Assembly (NCBI GenBank): GCA_958436475.1
Contig: CAUBKG010000031.1
Span: 1 to 23,744 of the forward strand
Reading direction: 5' to 3'
From: an uncultured Clostridia bacterium
GTDB taxonomy: Bacteria; Bacillota; Clostridia; Oscillospirales; Acutalibacteraceae
Length of the DNA stretch: 23,744 nucleotides
This document shows, piece after piece, positions 1 to 10,724 of this stretch (positions within the stretch are counted from its first letter, which is position 1; the number at the start of each line of letters is the position of its first letter). Under the pieces are notes generated by a model. The model had not been told where the DNA came from and searched no databases. It saw nothing but the letters and a program-made list of their open reading frames with translations. Position numbers and translations under genes: made by a program.

Positions 1-672
1 CCCACCGAAGCTCCTGTGGTTGATTTCATCATGCTGAACGGCGATGAGAATGGCCTCAGTTCTATGATGGAAGATTTCTCAGCTTACATCGGTACTGGAT
101 ACCAGTACCTTGGCTTCGTTACCCTGAAGGATGCTGATCTCACTGCTTATAGGTATCTGCAGCTGACCTACACCGGCGATATTTATTCCCTGCGTATGGA
201 ATTTGAAAACACAAAAGCTGGTGGTAAATCTGCTGCTACCTGGTTCAACGGCCTGAAGGATGAAGAGGATAAGTACATTCAGCCGGTTCATTTCGTTACC
301 ACCGATGGAAGCGAAATTCCGCTGAACACTACCGAACCGGTCACGATCGTGATTGATCTCGCGGCCAGCGGCATCGACCTGACCAAGGGCTTTGACGGTA
401 TCCATATGCATTATTGGGATCCTGAAGTTGAATCCAACGGTTTTGCTATCACCAGTGCACTGCTGACCAAGTCTGCCGAGATCATCGACCCGAGCCAGCA
501 GCCGGCTACCGAGCCGACTACCGCAGAAACGACTGCCGCCGAGCCTACCACCGCTACCACGGACAAAGATGGCAGCAACCCGAAGACCGGCGTTGCCCCG
601 GTCCTCCCGATTGCGATTGCTCTTGCCGCTTCTGCCGGCGTGATCGTTCTTACCGCCAAGAAGAGAAAGTAA
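1..672 (+). CDS. Sortase-anchored surface protein, C-terminal part (5' end outside window)
   Basis: The reading frame is open from base 1, so the true start lies upstream; 223 residues are visible. The first ~155 residues are a beta-rich, Trp/Tyr-containing globular domain that resembles a jelly-roll carbohydrate-binding or adhesin module, but I do not recognise the family. A Thr/Pro/Glu/Ala-rich linker follows (about residues 160-188). The C-terminus is a classic cell-wall sorting signal: NPKTG (bases 577-591), a hydrophobic segment of about 18 residues, and a positive KKRK tail. NPKTG is a known LPXTG variant in Clostridia, so a sortase would cleave between T and G and attach the protein to peptidoglycan. 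The codon choice (many GCT, ACC, CTG) looks like that of a highly expressed gene. A strong terminator follows about 30 bases after the stop. Confidence 0.85.
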   Translation, partial: PTEAPVVDFIMLNGDENGLSSMMEDFSAYIGTGYQYLGFVTLKDADLTAYRYLQLTYTGDIYSLRMEFENTKAGGKSAATWFNGLKDEEDKYIQPVHFVTTDGSEIPLNTTEPVTIVIDLAASGIDLTKGFDGIHMHYWDPEVESNGFAITSALLTKSAEIIDPSQQPATEPTTAETTAAEPTTATTDKDGSNPKTGVAPVLPIAIALAASAGVIVLTAKKRK

Positions 673-703
673 TTTTTGAGCTTGGCCTAAAAAAATAATT
701 TTT

Positions 704-734
704 CAGCCGCCGGGAAACCGGCGGCTGTTTTTTT
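704..734 (+). terminator. Rho-independent terminator of the surface-protein gene
   Basis: A perfect 10-bp stem (704-713 with 718-727), a GAAA loop and a run of seven T. It sits 31 bases after the stop codon of the surface-protein gene. Confidence 0.92.
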
Positions 735-862
735 GCAGGGAACCGATGGCAAAACGAAAACCTCCGCGGCAGCCTTCCAAGCATAGTAATCCTGTAAAAA
801 ATACTTCCCGAATCAGGCGGAATATTTGGAGGAAAAAAACACCCGGGCGGAAAAGAAAATTC

Positions 863-891
863 TTTTCCCGCACTGCCAGTTGTGTTATAAT
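863..891 (+). promoter_or_regulatory. Probable promoter of carAB (extended -10)
   Basis: A perfect -10 box TATAAT lies at 886-891, preceded by TG-T (883-885), which gives an extended -10 element. The position 17 bases upstream (863-868, TTTTCC) is a poor -35, as is usual for extended -10 promoters. A 9-bp inverted repeat (849-857 with 860-868) overlaps the -35 position. Predicted transcription start is near 898. From about 735 to 860 I see nothing else I can interpret. Confidence 0.7.
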
Positions 892-898
892 AAACGGA

Positions 899-916
899 AA
901 AGAATAAATATTCATG
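899..916 (+). promoter_or_regulatory. Putative arginine operator (ARG box) for carAB
   Basis: The sequence AGAATAAATATTCA (901-914) matches the ArgR/AhrC operator core TGAAT-WWWW-ATTCA at every position except the first T. It starts about 10 bases after the -10 box, so a bound ArgR would block the start of transcription. A further half-site TGAAT lies at 917-921. Carbamoyl phosphate feeds arginine synthesis, which fits. No PyrR-type attenuator is visible in the leader. Confidence 0.55.
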
Positions 917-1001
917 TGAATCCGTCTGCTTGAAACGAACAGCGGCGGAAATCCGATGGCGGAACGGGGATTCGAATCCGCCTTGCAGGGAGGAAACAGC
1001 A

Positions 1002-2078
1002 TTGAGTAAACCCGCATATCTCATCTTGGAAAACGGCGCGGTCTTTCGCGGCAAAAGCTTCGGGGCGGAAAATAACGTCACCGGGGAAATCGTTTTTACC
1101 ACCGCCATGACCGGCTATATTGAAACCCTCACCGACCCGAGCTACTACGGCCAGATGGTGGTGCAAACCTTTCCTCTGATCGGCAACTACGGTATGATTT
1201 CACCCGACTTTGAAAGTGCAAAACCCGCCTTAAAGGCTTATATTGTGAGAGAATGGTGTCAGGATCCTTCCAATTTCCGTTGTGAGGGTGATCTTGACAC
1301 TTTTTTAAAGCAGCACGGCATTGTGGGCCTCTGCGGGGTGGATACCCGCGCGCTCACGAAAATCATCCGGGAATACGGCGTGATGAACGCCATGATCACG
1401 GATACGGACGAGCACGCCGCCTCGGCGGCGGAAAGCCTCCGGGGGCGTGCGATCGAAGGCGCGGTGAACGCCGTGAGCGGGATGAGAGAGGTGCTTGTGC
1501 CGGAAGAAAAGAAGCACCGCGTGGTGCTGTGGGATTTCGGCGCAAAGCGCAACATTGCGCGCGAGCTCGTAAAGCGCGGCTGCGAAGTGGTTATCATGCC
1601 GTCGGGCTCTACGGCGGAGGAAATCCTGCGTGAGCAGCCGGACGGTATCATGCTTTCCAACGGCCCGGGCGACCCGGCGGAAAATACGGGAATTATTAAG
1701 GAGTTGCAAAAGCTCTGCGATGCAAAAAAGCCTACTTTCGGCATCTGCCTCGGCCATCAGCTGCTGGCGCTCTCGCAGGGAGCGAAGACCGGCAAGCTGA
1801 AATACGGCCACCGCGGTGCAAACCAGCCGGTGAAGGATCTATCCGACGGCCGGGTATATATCACGAGCCAGAACCACGGCTATGCAGTGGAAAACGACAG
1901 CCTGCCCGAGGGCGCGGAGCTCCGCTTCGTCAATGCGAACGACGGCACCTGCGAGGGGATTGCCTACCGGGATATGCCCGCCTTTTCCGTGCAGTTCCAT
2001 CCGGAAGCCTGCGGCGGCCCGCTCGATACCGGATTTTTGTTCGACCGATTTTTACAGCTGATAGAAGGAGTGAAATAA
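1002..2078 (+). CDS. carA: Carbamoyl-phosphate synthase small (glutaminase) subunit
   Basis: CarA hydrolyses glutamine and passes ammonia to CarB, which makes carbamoyl phosphate for pyrimidine and arginine synthesis. I place the start at TTG 1002 because GGGAGGAAA (988-996) sits at ribosome-binding distance and the protein then begins like other CarA proteins (SKPAYLILENG); extending it upstream adds unrelated residues. Length is 358 aa, normal for the family. The N-terminal CPSase small-chain domain covers about residues 3-130. The class I glutamine amidotransferase domain covers about 172-355, with nucleophile Cys249 in GICLGHQ and catalytic His333 and Glu335 in QFHPEA. The stop codon directly abuts the carB start, so the two genes are translationally coupled. 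Confidence 0.97.
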   Translation: MSKPAYLILENGAVFRGKSFGAENNVTGEIVFTTAMTGYIETLTDPSYYGQMVVQTFPLIGNYGMISPDFESAKPALKAYIVREWCQDPSNFRCEGDLDTFLKQHGIVGLCGVDTRALTKIIREYGVMNAMITDTDEHAASAAESLRGRAIEGAVNAVSGMREVLVPEEKKHRVVLWDFGAKRNIARELVKRGCEVVIMPSGSTAEEILREQPDGIMLSNGPGDPAENTGIIKELQKLCDAKKPTFGICLGHQLLALSQGAKTGKLKYGHRGANQPVKDLSDGRVYITSQNHGYAVENDSLPEGAELRFVNANDGTCEGIAYRDMPAFSVQFHPEACGGPLDTGFLFDRFLQLIEGVK

Positions 2079-5279
<3,201 letters not shown>

Positions 5280-5306
5280 AACGGAGTTTCCCGTATGCGG
5301 GGCTAA

Positions 5307-5335
5307 CGTCCGCCGAGGGGAATGGGCGGCGTTTT
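5307..5335 (+). terminator. Terminator of carAB
   Basis: An 8-bp GC-rich stem (5307-5314 with 5324-5331, one G-U pair) with a 9-base loop, followed by TTTT. It starts 28 bases after the carB stop. Confidence 0.75.
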
Positions 5336-5411
5336 CGCCGGCCAGGCGTCAGGAAAAGCGGCCGCCTCCGGCGGCGCAAAACGTCGGTTATATTTTGAAT
5401 ACGCAAAAAGA

Positions 5412-5447
5412 AGCCTGCGGCAGCCGGATAACTGCCGCAGGCTTTCT
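5412..5447. terminator. Second strong hairpin, possible bidirectional terminator
   Basis: A perfect 12-bp stem (5412-5423 with 5432-5443) with an 8-base loop. On the plus strand only a short T-rich tail follows. On the minus strand the tail reads TTCTTTTT, so it may also stop transcription from the right. It isolates carAB from the hydrogenase operon. Confidence 0.65.
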
Positions 5448-5545
5448 GCATCGTGTTCTCAAAAATAAATGCTTTTGGCCTTTCCCGCCGATTTTTCTAC
5501 GGCTGAAAATTTCGACATTTTTTTCTTCTGTTTTGCATTTTCTTC

Positions 5546-5574
5546 TTGATTCATCCGGGCGCCGGTGTTACAAT
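5546..5574 (+). promoter_or_regulatory. Upstream promoter (P1) of the hydrogenase operon
   Basis: TTGATT (5546-5551), a 17-base spacer, then TACAAT (5569-5574). Start of transcription is expected near 5581, about 250 bases before the first gene. A Rex-like operator lies directly at the start region. Confidence 0.6.
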
Positions 5575-5587
5575 AATCGAGGAATAT

Positions 5588-5605
5588 TTGTTAAAAAAAT
5601 AACAA
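5588..5605 (+). promoter_or_regulatory. Putative Rex operator
   Basis: TTGTTAAAAAAATAACAA matches the established Rex consensus TTGTTAANNNNTTAACAA at 13 of its 14 fixed positions. Rex is the NADH/NAD+ sensing repressor that controls fermentation and hydrogenase genes in many Clostridia. The site starts 14 bases after the P1 -10 box, a position where bound Rex would block initiation or elongation. No rex gene lies in the window. Confidence 0.65.
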
Positions 5606-5727
5606 TGATTTCCTTTCGGATGTTCCTTTTCCGCCGTGCATATATTGCAGGGGAAAGGGCGCCGGCTTCGGGAAAAGCAGGGTAGCAATAAATCCATTTT
5701 TTCGCTGCTTGTTTACCGGGGCAAGGA

Positions 5728-5757
5728 TTGACGAATCCCCGCCCCTTTTGTTACAAT
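5728..5757 (+). promoter_or_regulatory. Downstream promoter (P2) of the hydrogenase operon
   Basis: TTGACG (5728-5733), an 18-base spacer, then TACAAT (5752-5757). Start is expected near 5764, giving a leader of about 70 bases. It has no Rex-like site of its own. The stretch 5606-5727 between the promoters shows no gene. Confidence 0.65.
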
Positions 5758-5834
5758 TTGTTTATAAGGGGAATGAGGGCGGCGCCGGAGGTTTGGCGCC
5801 GGGCCTATCGATTTATAAAAAAGGAGCAAGAAGC

Positions 5835-6080
5835 ATGGAAGTAGTCGTTTGTATCGGGAGTTCCTGCCATCTGCGCGGTTCGCGCGATATCGTCCAGATC
5901 TTTGAGCGTCTGATAAATATCCACGGTATCGCGGATCATGTGGAGCTGAAGGGCTCGTTCTGCATGGGAGAGTGTACGGGCGGCGTCTGCGTGAGTGTGG
6001 ACGGCAAGCGGTTCTCTATCACGCCGGGCGGCGCGGAGGATTTCTTCCAGCGTGAAATTTTAGGGAGGGTATCGAAATGA
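5835..6080 (+). CDS. Thioredoxin-like (2Fe-2S) ferredoxin, hydrogenase-associated
   Basis: An 81-aa protein starting at ATG 5835 with AAGGAG 12 bases upstream; longer in-frame starts upstream add only non-conserved residues. The cysteine pattern CIGSSC (residues 6-11) and FCMGEC followed by GGVCV is that of the NuoE/HydC-type thioredoxin-like 2Fe-2S fold. Such small proteins carry electrons to or from hydrogenases. It overlaps the next gene by 4 bases (ATGA), so they are translationally coupled. Families of this type head similar operons, such as the hfs-type hydrogenase cluster of thermophilic Clostridia. Its partner is inferred from position only: it may serve either hydrogenase in the operon. 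Confidence 0.88.
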   Translation: MEVVVCIGSSCHLRGSRDIVQIFERLINIHGIADHVELKGSFCMGECTGGVCVSVDGKRFSITPGGAEDFFQREILGRVSK

Positions 6081-7792
6081 GCAGCATCATCGGGCTGAAA
6101 AAGGCCAACTGCAAAAACTGCTATAAATGCCTCAAGGTATGTCCCGTTAAGGCGATCAAATTTGAAAACGAGCAGGCAAAAATCATAGGCGCCGCCTGCA
6201 TTCTCTGCGGGCGATGCTTGTCGGAATGCCCGCAGAACGCCAAAACGCTCACGAGCGACCTTCTGAAAGTAAAAACCATGCTGAAGGAAGGGAAGAAGGT
6301 CCTCGTATCCCTCGCCCCCTCTTTCCAGGGCTCCTTTGCATGCTCCGAGCCCGGAAGGCTCGTTTCAGCCATCAAGCAGCTGGGCTTTTATGGCGTATCC
6401 GAAACCTCGGAGGGCGCAGCGTATGTTACGGCCGAATACCACCGGCTGATGAAGGAAGGAAAGCAGACGAACATCATCACGACCTGCTGCCCCTCCATCA
6501 ACCGTCTGGCGGAATTTTATTACCCCGGCGTGGTGGACAGCCTCGCCCCAGTCGTTTCCCCCATGCTCGCCCATGCCCGCCTGCTGAAGCAGCGCTTCGG
6601 CAAGGATGTGAAGGTGGTGTTCGCCGGCCCCTGCATCGCCAAAAAGGATGAGGCGGCGGATATCCGGCACGACGGCGACGTGGACGCGGTGCTCACCTTT
6701 GACGACCTCGACGAATGGATGAAGGAGCAGGGGATCGCCGTGGAAAACTGCGAGCCGGAAGATTTCCTCAACGGCAGCTCCAAGATCCTGCGCATGTACC
6801 CGGTGACGGACGGCATCCTCGAATCCCTCCGGGTATACGGCGAGCAGGAGGGCTATCAGCTCCTCAGCGTGGACGGCGTGGAGGAATGCAGGGAGCTTTT
6901 CGACGCCATAGAGAGCGGCGAGCTGAAGAACTGCTTCATTGAAGTGAACGCCTGCAAGGGCGGGTGCGTGAACGGCCCGGCAAAGGTGGGGGACGGTACC
7001 ACCCGTTTCGCCGCCAGGGTCAAGGTGGAGCAGTATGCCCGAAGCGATGCAGATACCTATCCGGAGCTCGAAGAAGGCATTGCGCTGTCGAACAAGTTCT
7101 TCGACCGTTCGGGCCGCGAGGCCCTGCCGGATGAAGAAACCATCCGCGCCATCCTGAAGAAGATCGGCAAGGATACGCCCGAGCAGGAGCTCAACTGCGG
7201 CTCCTGCGGCTACCCCTCCTGCCGGGATAAGGCCATTGCCGTATTCCAGAACCGGGCAGAGCTCACCATGTGCATGCCCTATATGCGTTCCCGCGCCGAG
7301 TCGCTTTCCAATTACGTGCTTTCCGAAACGCCGAACATTACCCTGATTGTGGACAGTGACCTCAATATCATCGAATTCAACACGGCGGCGGAAAAAGCGT
7401 TTGGCGTAACCCGCACGGAGGCGCTCCAGAAGAGCCTCTACGAGCTGTTCGACGTTTCCGACTTCCAGTTCGTGTTTGAAACGAAGCAGTCCATCACCGA
7501 TAAAAAGGTGCATTACAAGGAATATAATATCACCACGCTCCAGAGCATCGTTTACATCGAGGAAGAGAATATCGCCATGGGCCTTTTCAAGGATATCACG
7601 AGCGAGGAACAGTCGCTCGAGAAGCAGTATAAAATGCGCGTGGAAACCATGGAAATGGCCCAGAAGGTCATTGATAAACAGATGATCGCGGCGCAGGAGA
7701 TCGCGCATCTCCTGGGCGAAACCACGGCCGAAACCAAGGTGACTCTCACAAAGCTCAAGGATATGATCGTATTCGATGGTGATGAACAATGA
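6077..7792 (+). CDS. Sensory-type (group C-like) [FeFe] hydrogenase with PAS domain
   Basis: A 571-aa multidomain protein. Residues 12-22 and 41-51 form two ferredoxin-type [4Fe-4S] sites. The H-cluster domain follows, with Cys137/Cys138 in TTCCPS, Cys186 in GPCIAKK and Cys293/Cys297 in NACKGGC: all cluster ligands are kept. The two methionines that flank the active site in catalytic group A enzymes are replaced by Gly184 and Asn291, as expected for sensory forms. A further CxxC-x4-C...C [4Fe-4S] motif lies at 374-399, then a PAS domain (about 408-506) and a helical, coiled-coil-like tail (508-565). There is no kinase or output domain; the phosphatase encoded by the next gene is the likely output. 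It overlaps both neighbours by 4 bases. Sensing of H2 or redox state is inferred from family and context. Confidence 0.9.
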   Translation: MSSIIGLKKANCKNCYKCLKVCPVKAIKFENEQAKIIGAACILCGRCLSECPQNAKTLTSDLLKVKTMLKEGKKVLVSLAPSFQGSFACSEPGRLVSAIKQLGFYGVSETSEGAAYVTAEYHRLMKEGKQTNIITTCCPSINRLAEFYYPGVVDSLAPVVSPMLAHARLLKQRFGKDVKVVFAGPCIAKKDEAADIRHDGDVDAVLTFDDLDEWMKEQGIAVENCEPEDFLNGSSKILRMYPVTDGILESLRVYGEQEGYQLLSVDGVEECRELFDAIESGELKNCFIEVNACKGGCVNGPAKVGDGTTRFAARVKVEQYARSDADTYPELEEGIALSNKFFDRSGREALPDEETIRAILKKIGKDTPEQELNCGSCGYPSCRDKAIAVFQNRAELTMCMPYMRSRAESLSNYVLSETPNITLIVDSDLNIIEFNTAAEKAFGVTRTEALQKSLYELFDVSDFQFVFETKQSITDKKVHYKEYNITTLQSIVYIEEENIAMGLFKDITSEEQSLEKQYKMRVETMEMAQKVIDKQMIAAQEIAHLLGETTAETKVTLTKLKDMIVFDGDEQ

Positions 7793-8961
7793 GAATGCAT
7801 GTAGACGTGGCTTACCGGAGCCTCAATAAATACGGGGAAGAGCTGTGCGGGGATAAGGTGAAGATCTGCCGCACAGACGATTCGGTCATTATGGTGCTGG
7901 CCGACGGCCTCGGGAGCGGGGTAAAGGCAAACATCCTTTCCACCCTGACGAGCACCATCATTTCCACCATGCTGAAAAACGGCGCCACGGTCGAGCAGGC
8001 CGTGGAAACCATCGTGAGCACCCTGCCCACCTGCAGCGTGCGGAAGCTCGCCTATTCCACCTTCAGCATTCTGCAGGTGTTCGATAACGGCGAAGCCTAT
8101 CTCGTGGAATTCGATAACCCGGCCTGCATTTTCATCCGGGGCGGCAAGCTCCAGGAGCTGACACGGGAATATAAGGAATACGCCGGTAAAAACGTGACCG
8201 AAAGCCGCTTTACCGTGATGCCGGGCGATGTGCTCACGCTGGTCAGCGACGGTGTGATTTACGCGGGCGTCGGAAGTATTTTAAACTTCGGATGGAAGTG
8301 GGAAAACGTAGCTGCATGGATGCAGAAGGCGGCACAGAAGGAGCAGTCCGCGCCGCGGCTTGCGGTATCTCTCTCTCAGGCCATCGGCGAGCTCTATATG
8401 GATAAGCCGGGAGACGATTCCACCGTGCTGGTGGCAAAGGTCAGCCCCAAATGTGTGGTGAATATGCTTTCCGGCCCGCCGAAAAACAAGGAGGACGACG
8501 CCCGCATCGTCCACGATTTTATGACCTCTCCCGGCAAACGGGTGGTCTGCGGCGGCACGAGCGCAAATATCGTGGCGCGCATTCTCAACCGCCGGGTGGA
8601 AACCACCTTGAATTACAGCGACCCCTCCATCCCCCCCACCGCGACGATCGAGGGCGTCGATCTCGTGACGGAGGGCGTGCTCACACTCAGCCGCACGGTG
8701 GATATACTGAAGGAATATGTGAAGAGCGATCCCGATACCTATTATTTCAAGAAGCTGGATGAAGATAACGGCGCGGCCCGCATCGCGAAGCTCCTGCTGG
8801 AAAACTGCACCGATTTCAATGTATTCATCGGTACTGCCATCAATCCGGCGCATCAGAACCCCGGCCTGCCAACCGACCTCAGCATCAAGCTGAAGCTGAT
8901 CGACGAGGTCTGCTCTCTTATGGAGCGCCTCGGGCGCCGCGTGAAGAAAGTTTATTACTAA
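7789..8961 (+). CDS. PP2C/SpoIIE-family serine phosphatase, hydrogenase-associated
   Basis: A 390-aa protein. The first ~218 residues are a PP2C-type phosphatase domain with the metal-binding aspartates in ADGLGSG (Asp39), SDGV (Asp154) and GDDST (Asp209/Asp210). This family dephosphorylates serine on anti-sigma antagonists or similar regulators. Residues ~220-390 form a second domain that I do not recognise; it has a conserved-looking CGGTSANIVAR stretch (254-264). The gene overlaps the sensory hydrogenase gene by 4 bases and precedes the group B hydrogenase gene by 15 bases. Similar phosphatases sit beside PAS hydrogenases in other Clostridia. No obvious phospho-substrate (STAS protein or anti-sigma kinase) is encoded in the window. 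Confidence 0.88.
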   Translation: MRMHVDVAYRSLNKYGEELCGDKVKICRTDDSVIMVLADGLGSGVKANILSTLTSTIISTMLKNGATVEQAVETIVSTLPTCSVRKLAYSTFSILQVFDNGEAYLVEFDNPACIFIRGGKLQELTREYKEYAGKNVTESRFTVMPGDVLTLVSDGVIYAGVGSILNFGWKWENVAAWMQKAAQKEQSAPRLAVSLSQAIGELYMDKPGDDSTVLVAKVSPKCVVNMLSGPPKNKEDDARIVHDFMTSPGKRVVCGGTSANIVARILNRRVETTLNYSDPSIPPTATIEGVDLVTEGVLTLSRTVDILKEYVKSDPDTYYFKKLDEDNGAARIAKLLLENCTDFNVFIGTAINPAHQNPGLPTDLSIKLKLIDEVCSLMERLGRRVKKVYY

Positions 8962-8976
8962 AGAAAGGAATGGAAC

Positions 8977-10428
8977 ATGCAGTACGATAACGACGCAAAA
9001 CAGATCAAATTCGAGGTGCTCAAAAAGGTCGCGCAGCTTTCCTTTGAAGGAAAACTGGAAGAAAAGCTGGATAACATCCCGTATGAGATCATCCCCGGAA
9101 ACGTTCCAAAGTTCCGTTGCTGTGTATATAAAGAAAGGGAAATCATCCGCGAGCGCGTATCCGTGGCGCGCGGCAGGCGCCCCGCTTCCATGCAGGAAGG
9201 GGAAGAAGGGGTTGTCGGCGTACTGCCCGCGGCATGCGAAGGCTGCCCCATCAACCGCTTTACCGTTACCGCAAACTGCCAGCGCTGCATGGCGAAAAAA
9301 TGCGTGGCCGCCTGCCCCTTCGGTGCCATCACTGTAACGGGCAAGGGCGCGTATATCGACCCCGCCAAGTGTAAGGAGTGCGGACGGTGCGCCGCTGCCT
9401 GCCCCTATAACGCCATTTCCGATACCATGCGTCCCTGCCTGCGCTCCTGCCCGGTGGACGCCATCACCATGGATACCAGCAAGCTCGCAAAAATCCGGTA
9501 CGACCGGTGCATCGGCTGCGGAGCCTGCACGGCGGCCTGCCCCTTCGGCGCCATTACAGACAGCTCCTCCCTCACGCAGGTGATCGAGGAGATGAAAGGC
9601 CCGCGGGAAGTATACGCGGTATTTGCCCCCGCTATGGAAGGTCAGTTCGGCCTTGCCACTGTGGGGATGCTGAAGACGGCGCTCCGCGAACTGGGATTCA
9701 CGGGCGCATATGAGGTCTCGCTCGGAGCGGACGCAGTCGCGCAGCACGAGGCCGAGGAGCTAAAGGAAGCCATTCAGAACGGAACCAAGCTCACCACCTC
9801 CTGCTGTCCGGCTTTCGTTGCTATGATCGAAAAGCATTTCCCGCGCATGATGCAGTATGTTTCCCACACGGTTTCACCGCTCGCCGCCACCGCGCGGTTC
9901 ATCAAAACGCAGAAGCCGGACGCCGTGGTGGTATTCGTCGGCCCCTGTATCGCAAAGAAGCAGGAAATCAAAAAAATGAAGGATACGGCGGATTATGTGC
10001 TCACCTTCGAAGAGCTGGTCGCCATGTTTGAAGCCAGGGGAATCGACCCCGCAGCCATGGCCGAAAACGAGCAGGATGGCAGCCGTTACGGCAAGGGCTT
10101 TGCGGTGAGCGGCGGCGTATCCGGCGCAGTGGCACGCGTGCTGGAAGAGGAAAACGTGGATATCACCGTCACCTGCAAGCGCTGCAACGGCGCAAAGGAA
10201 TGCAAAAAAGCGCTCATGATCCTGAATGCCGGCCGTCTGCCGGAGGATATCATGGAAGGCATGGCGTGCGAAGGTGGGTGCATCGCGGGACCGGCGGGCA
10301 TCAGCGCCCCGGGCAAAACGCTCAAAAACCGCGAAAAGCTCATAAAGGATGCGGACGAGCGCGGCATCACCGAAAATGTGGAGCAGCACGATTTTTCCAA
10401 GGTGAATATGAACGCAGAGCGCGTTTGA
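8977..10428 (+). CDS. Group B-type [FeFe] hydrogenase
   Basis: A 483-aa soluble iron-only hydrogenase starting at ATG 8977 behind AAAGGAA. The N-terminal ~210 residues are rich in cysteines: ferredoxin-type sets at 101/104/109/113, 132/135/138/142 and 178/181/184/188, plus an extra pair at 154/158 and CxxC at 87/90. The H-cluster domain (about 212-440) has TSCCPAF (Cys276/Cys277), GPCIAKK (Cys324) and EGMACEGGC (Cys431/Cys435). These loop sequences are those of group B, the class that includes CpIII of Clostridium pasteurianum, rather than group A. It probably makes or oxidises H2 with ferredoxin. No maturation genes (hydE, hydF, hydG) are in the window. A strong terminator closes the operon. 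Confidence 0.92.
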   Translation: MQYDNDAKQIKFEVLKKVAQLSFEGKLEEKLDNIPYEIIPGNVPKFRCCVYKEREIIRERVSVARGRRPASMQEGEEGVVGVLPAACEGCPINRFTVTANCQRCMAKKCVAACPFGAITVTGKGAYIDPAKCKECGRCAAACPYNAISDTMRPCLRSCPVDAITMDTSKLAKIRYDRCIGCGACTAACPFGAITDSSSLTQVIEEMKGPREVYAVFAPAMEGQFGLATVGMLKTALRELGFTGAYEVSLGADAVAQHEAEELKEAIQNGTKLTTSCCPAFVAMIEKHFPRMMQYVSHTVSPLAATARFIKTQKPDAVVVFVGPCIAKKQEIKKMKDTADYVLTFEELVAMFEARGIDPAAMAENEQDGSRYGKGFAVSGGVSGAVARVLEEENVDITVTCKRCNGAKECKKALMILNAGRLPEDIMEGMACEGGCIAGPAGISAPGKTLKNREKLIKDADERGITENVEQHDFSKVNMNAERV

Positions 10429-10440
10429 TGCTTGAAATAG

Positions 10441-10484
10441 AACAAAGCCGCCAGCCGGATATCCGGCCGGCGGCTTTGTTTGCT
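10441..10484 (+). terminator. Terminator of the hydrogenase operon
   Basis: Two 20-base arms (10441-10460 and 10461-10480) are complementary with one mismatch and almost no loop; the end reads CTTTGTTT. It lies 12 bases after the hydrogenase stop. The arms end in AACAAAG/CTTTGTT, so it could work in both directions. Confidence 0.85.
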
Positions 10485-10601
10485 GCCTATAACATAACAA
10501 AAAGATGGGCCGCATTGCGGCCAATAGAACGTGATTTTTTGTCAACCGGCGGTTTCGGTTCTTAAGATATTATAAAAATTTCCAAAAATCCTTCCGTTCA
10601 T

Positions 10602-10630
10602 TTGAAAATAGAGGGCAAATATGTTATGGT
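10602..10630 (+). promoter_or_regulatory. Probable promoter of the capA-like gene
   Basis: TTGAAA (10602-10607), a 17-base spacer and TATGGT (10625-10630). Start is expected near 10637, about 88 bases before the gene. Confidence 0.6.
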
Positions 10631-10724
10631 AAAAGAAATCTGGGCTTTCCTGCACCGGAAATTTTCATAGCCGCCCGCGCACGGGGAACAGTAAGCCGGA
10701 AAGCGGGTTTTTCGGGAGGCATGT

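Noticed and set aside
958..983. A tRNA-like T-loop sequence (GGATTCGAATCC) just before carA
   Set aside because: The stem pairing is wrong for a T-arm, and no acceptor, D or anticodon arms are nearby. It is a short palindrome in the carA leader.
6365..7789. A 474-codon open frame on the minus strand
   Set aside because: It lies fully inside the sensory hydrogenase gene, has no family match or ribosome site, and is a product of GC-rich codon bias.
8281..9747. A 488-codon open frame on the minus strand
   Set aside because: It is a shadow of the phosphatase and group B hydrogenase genes, low-complexity and without a start signal.
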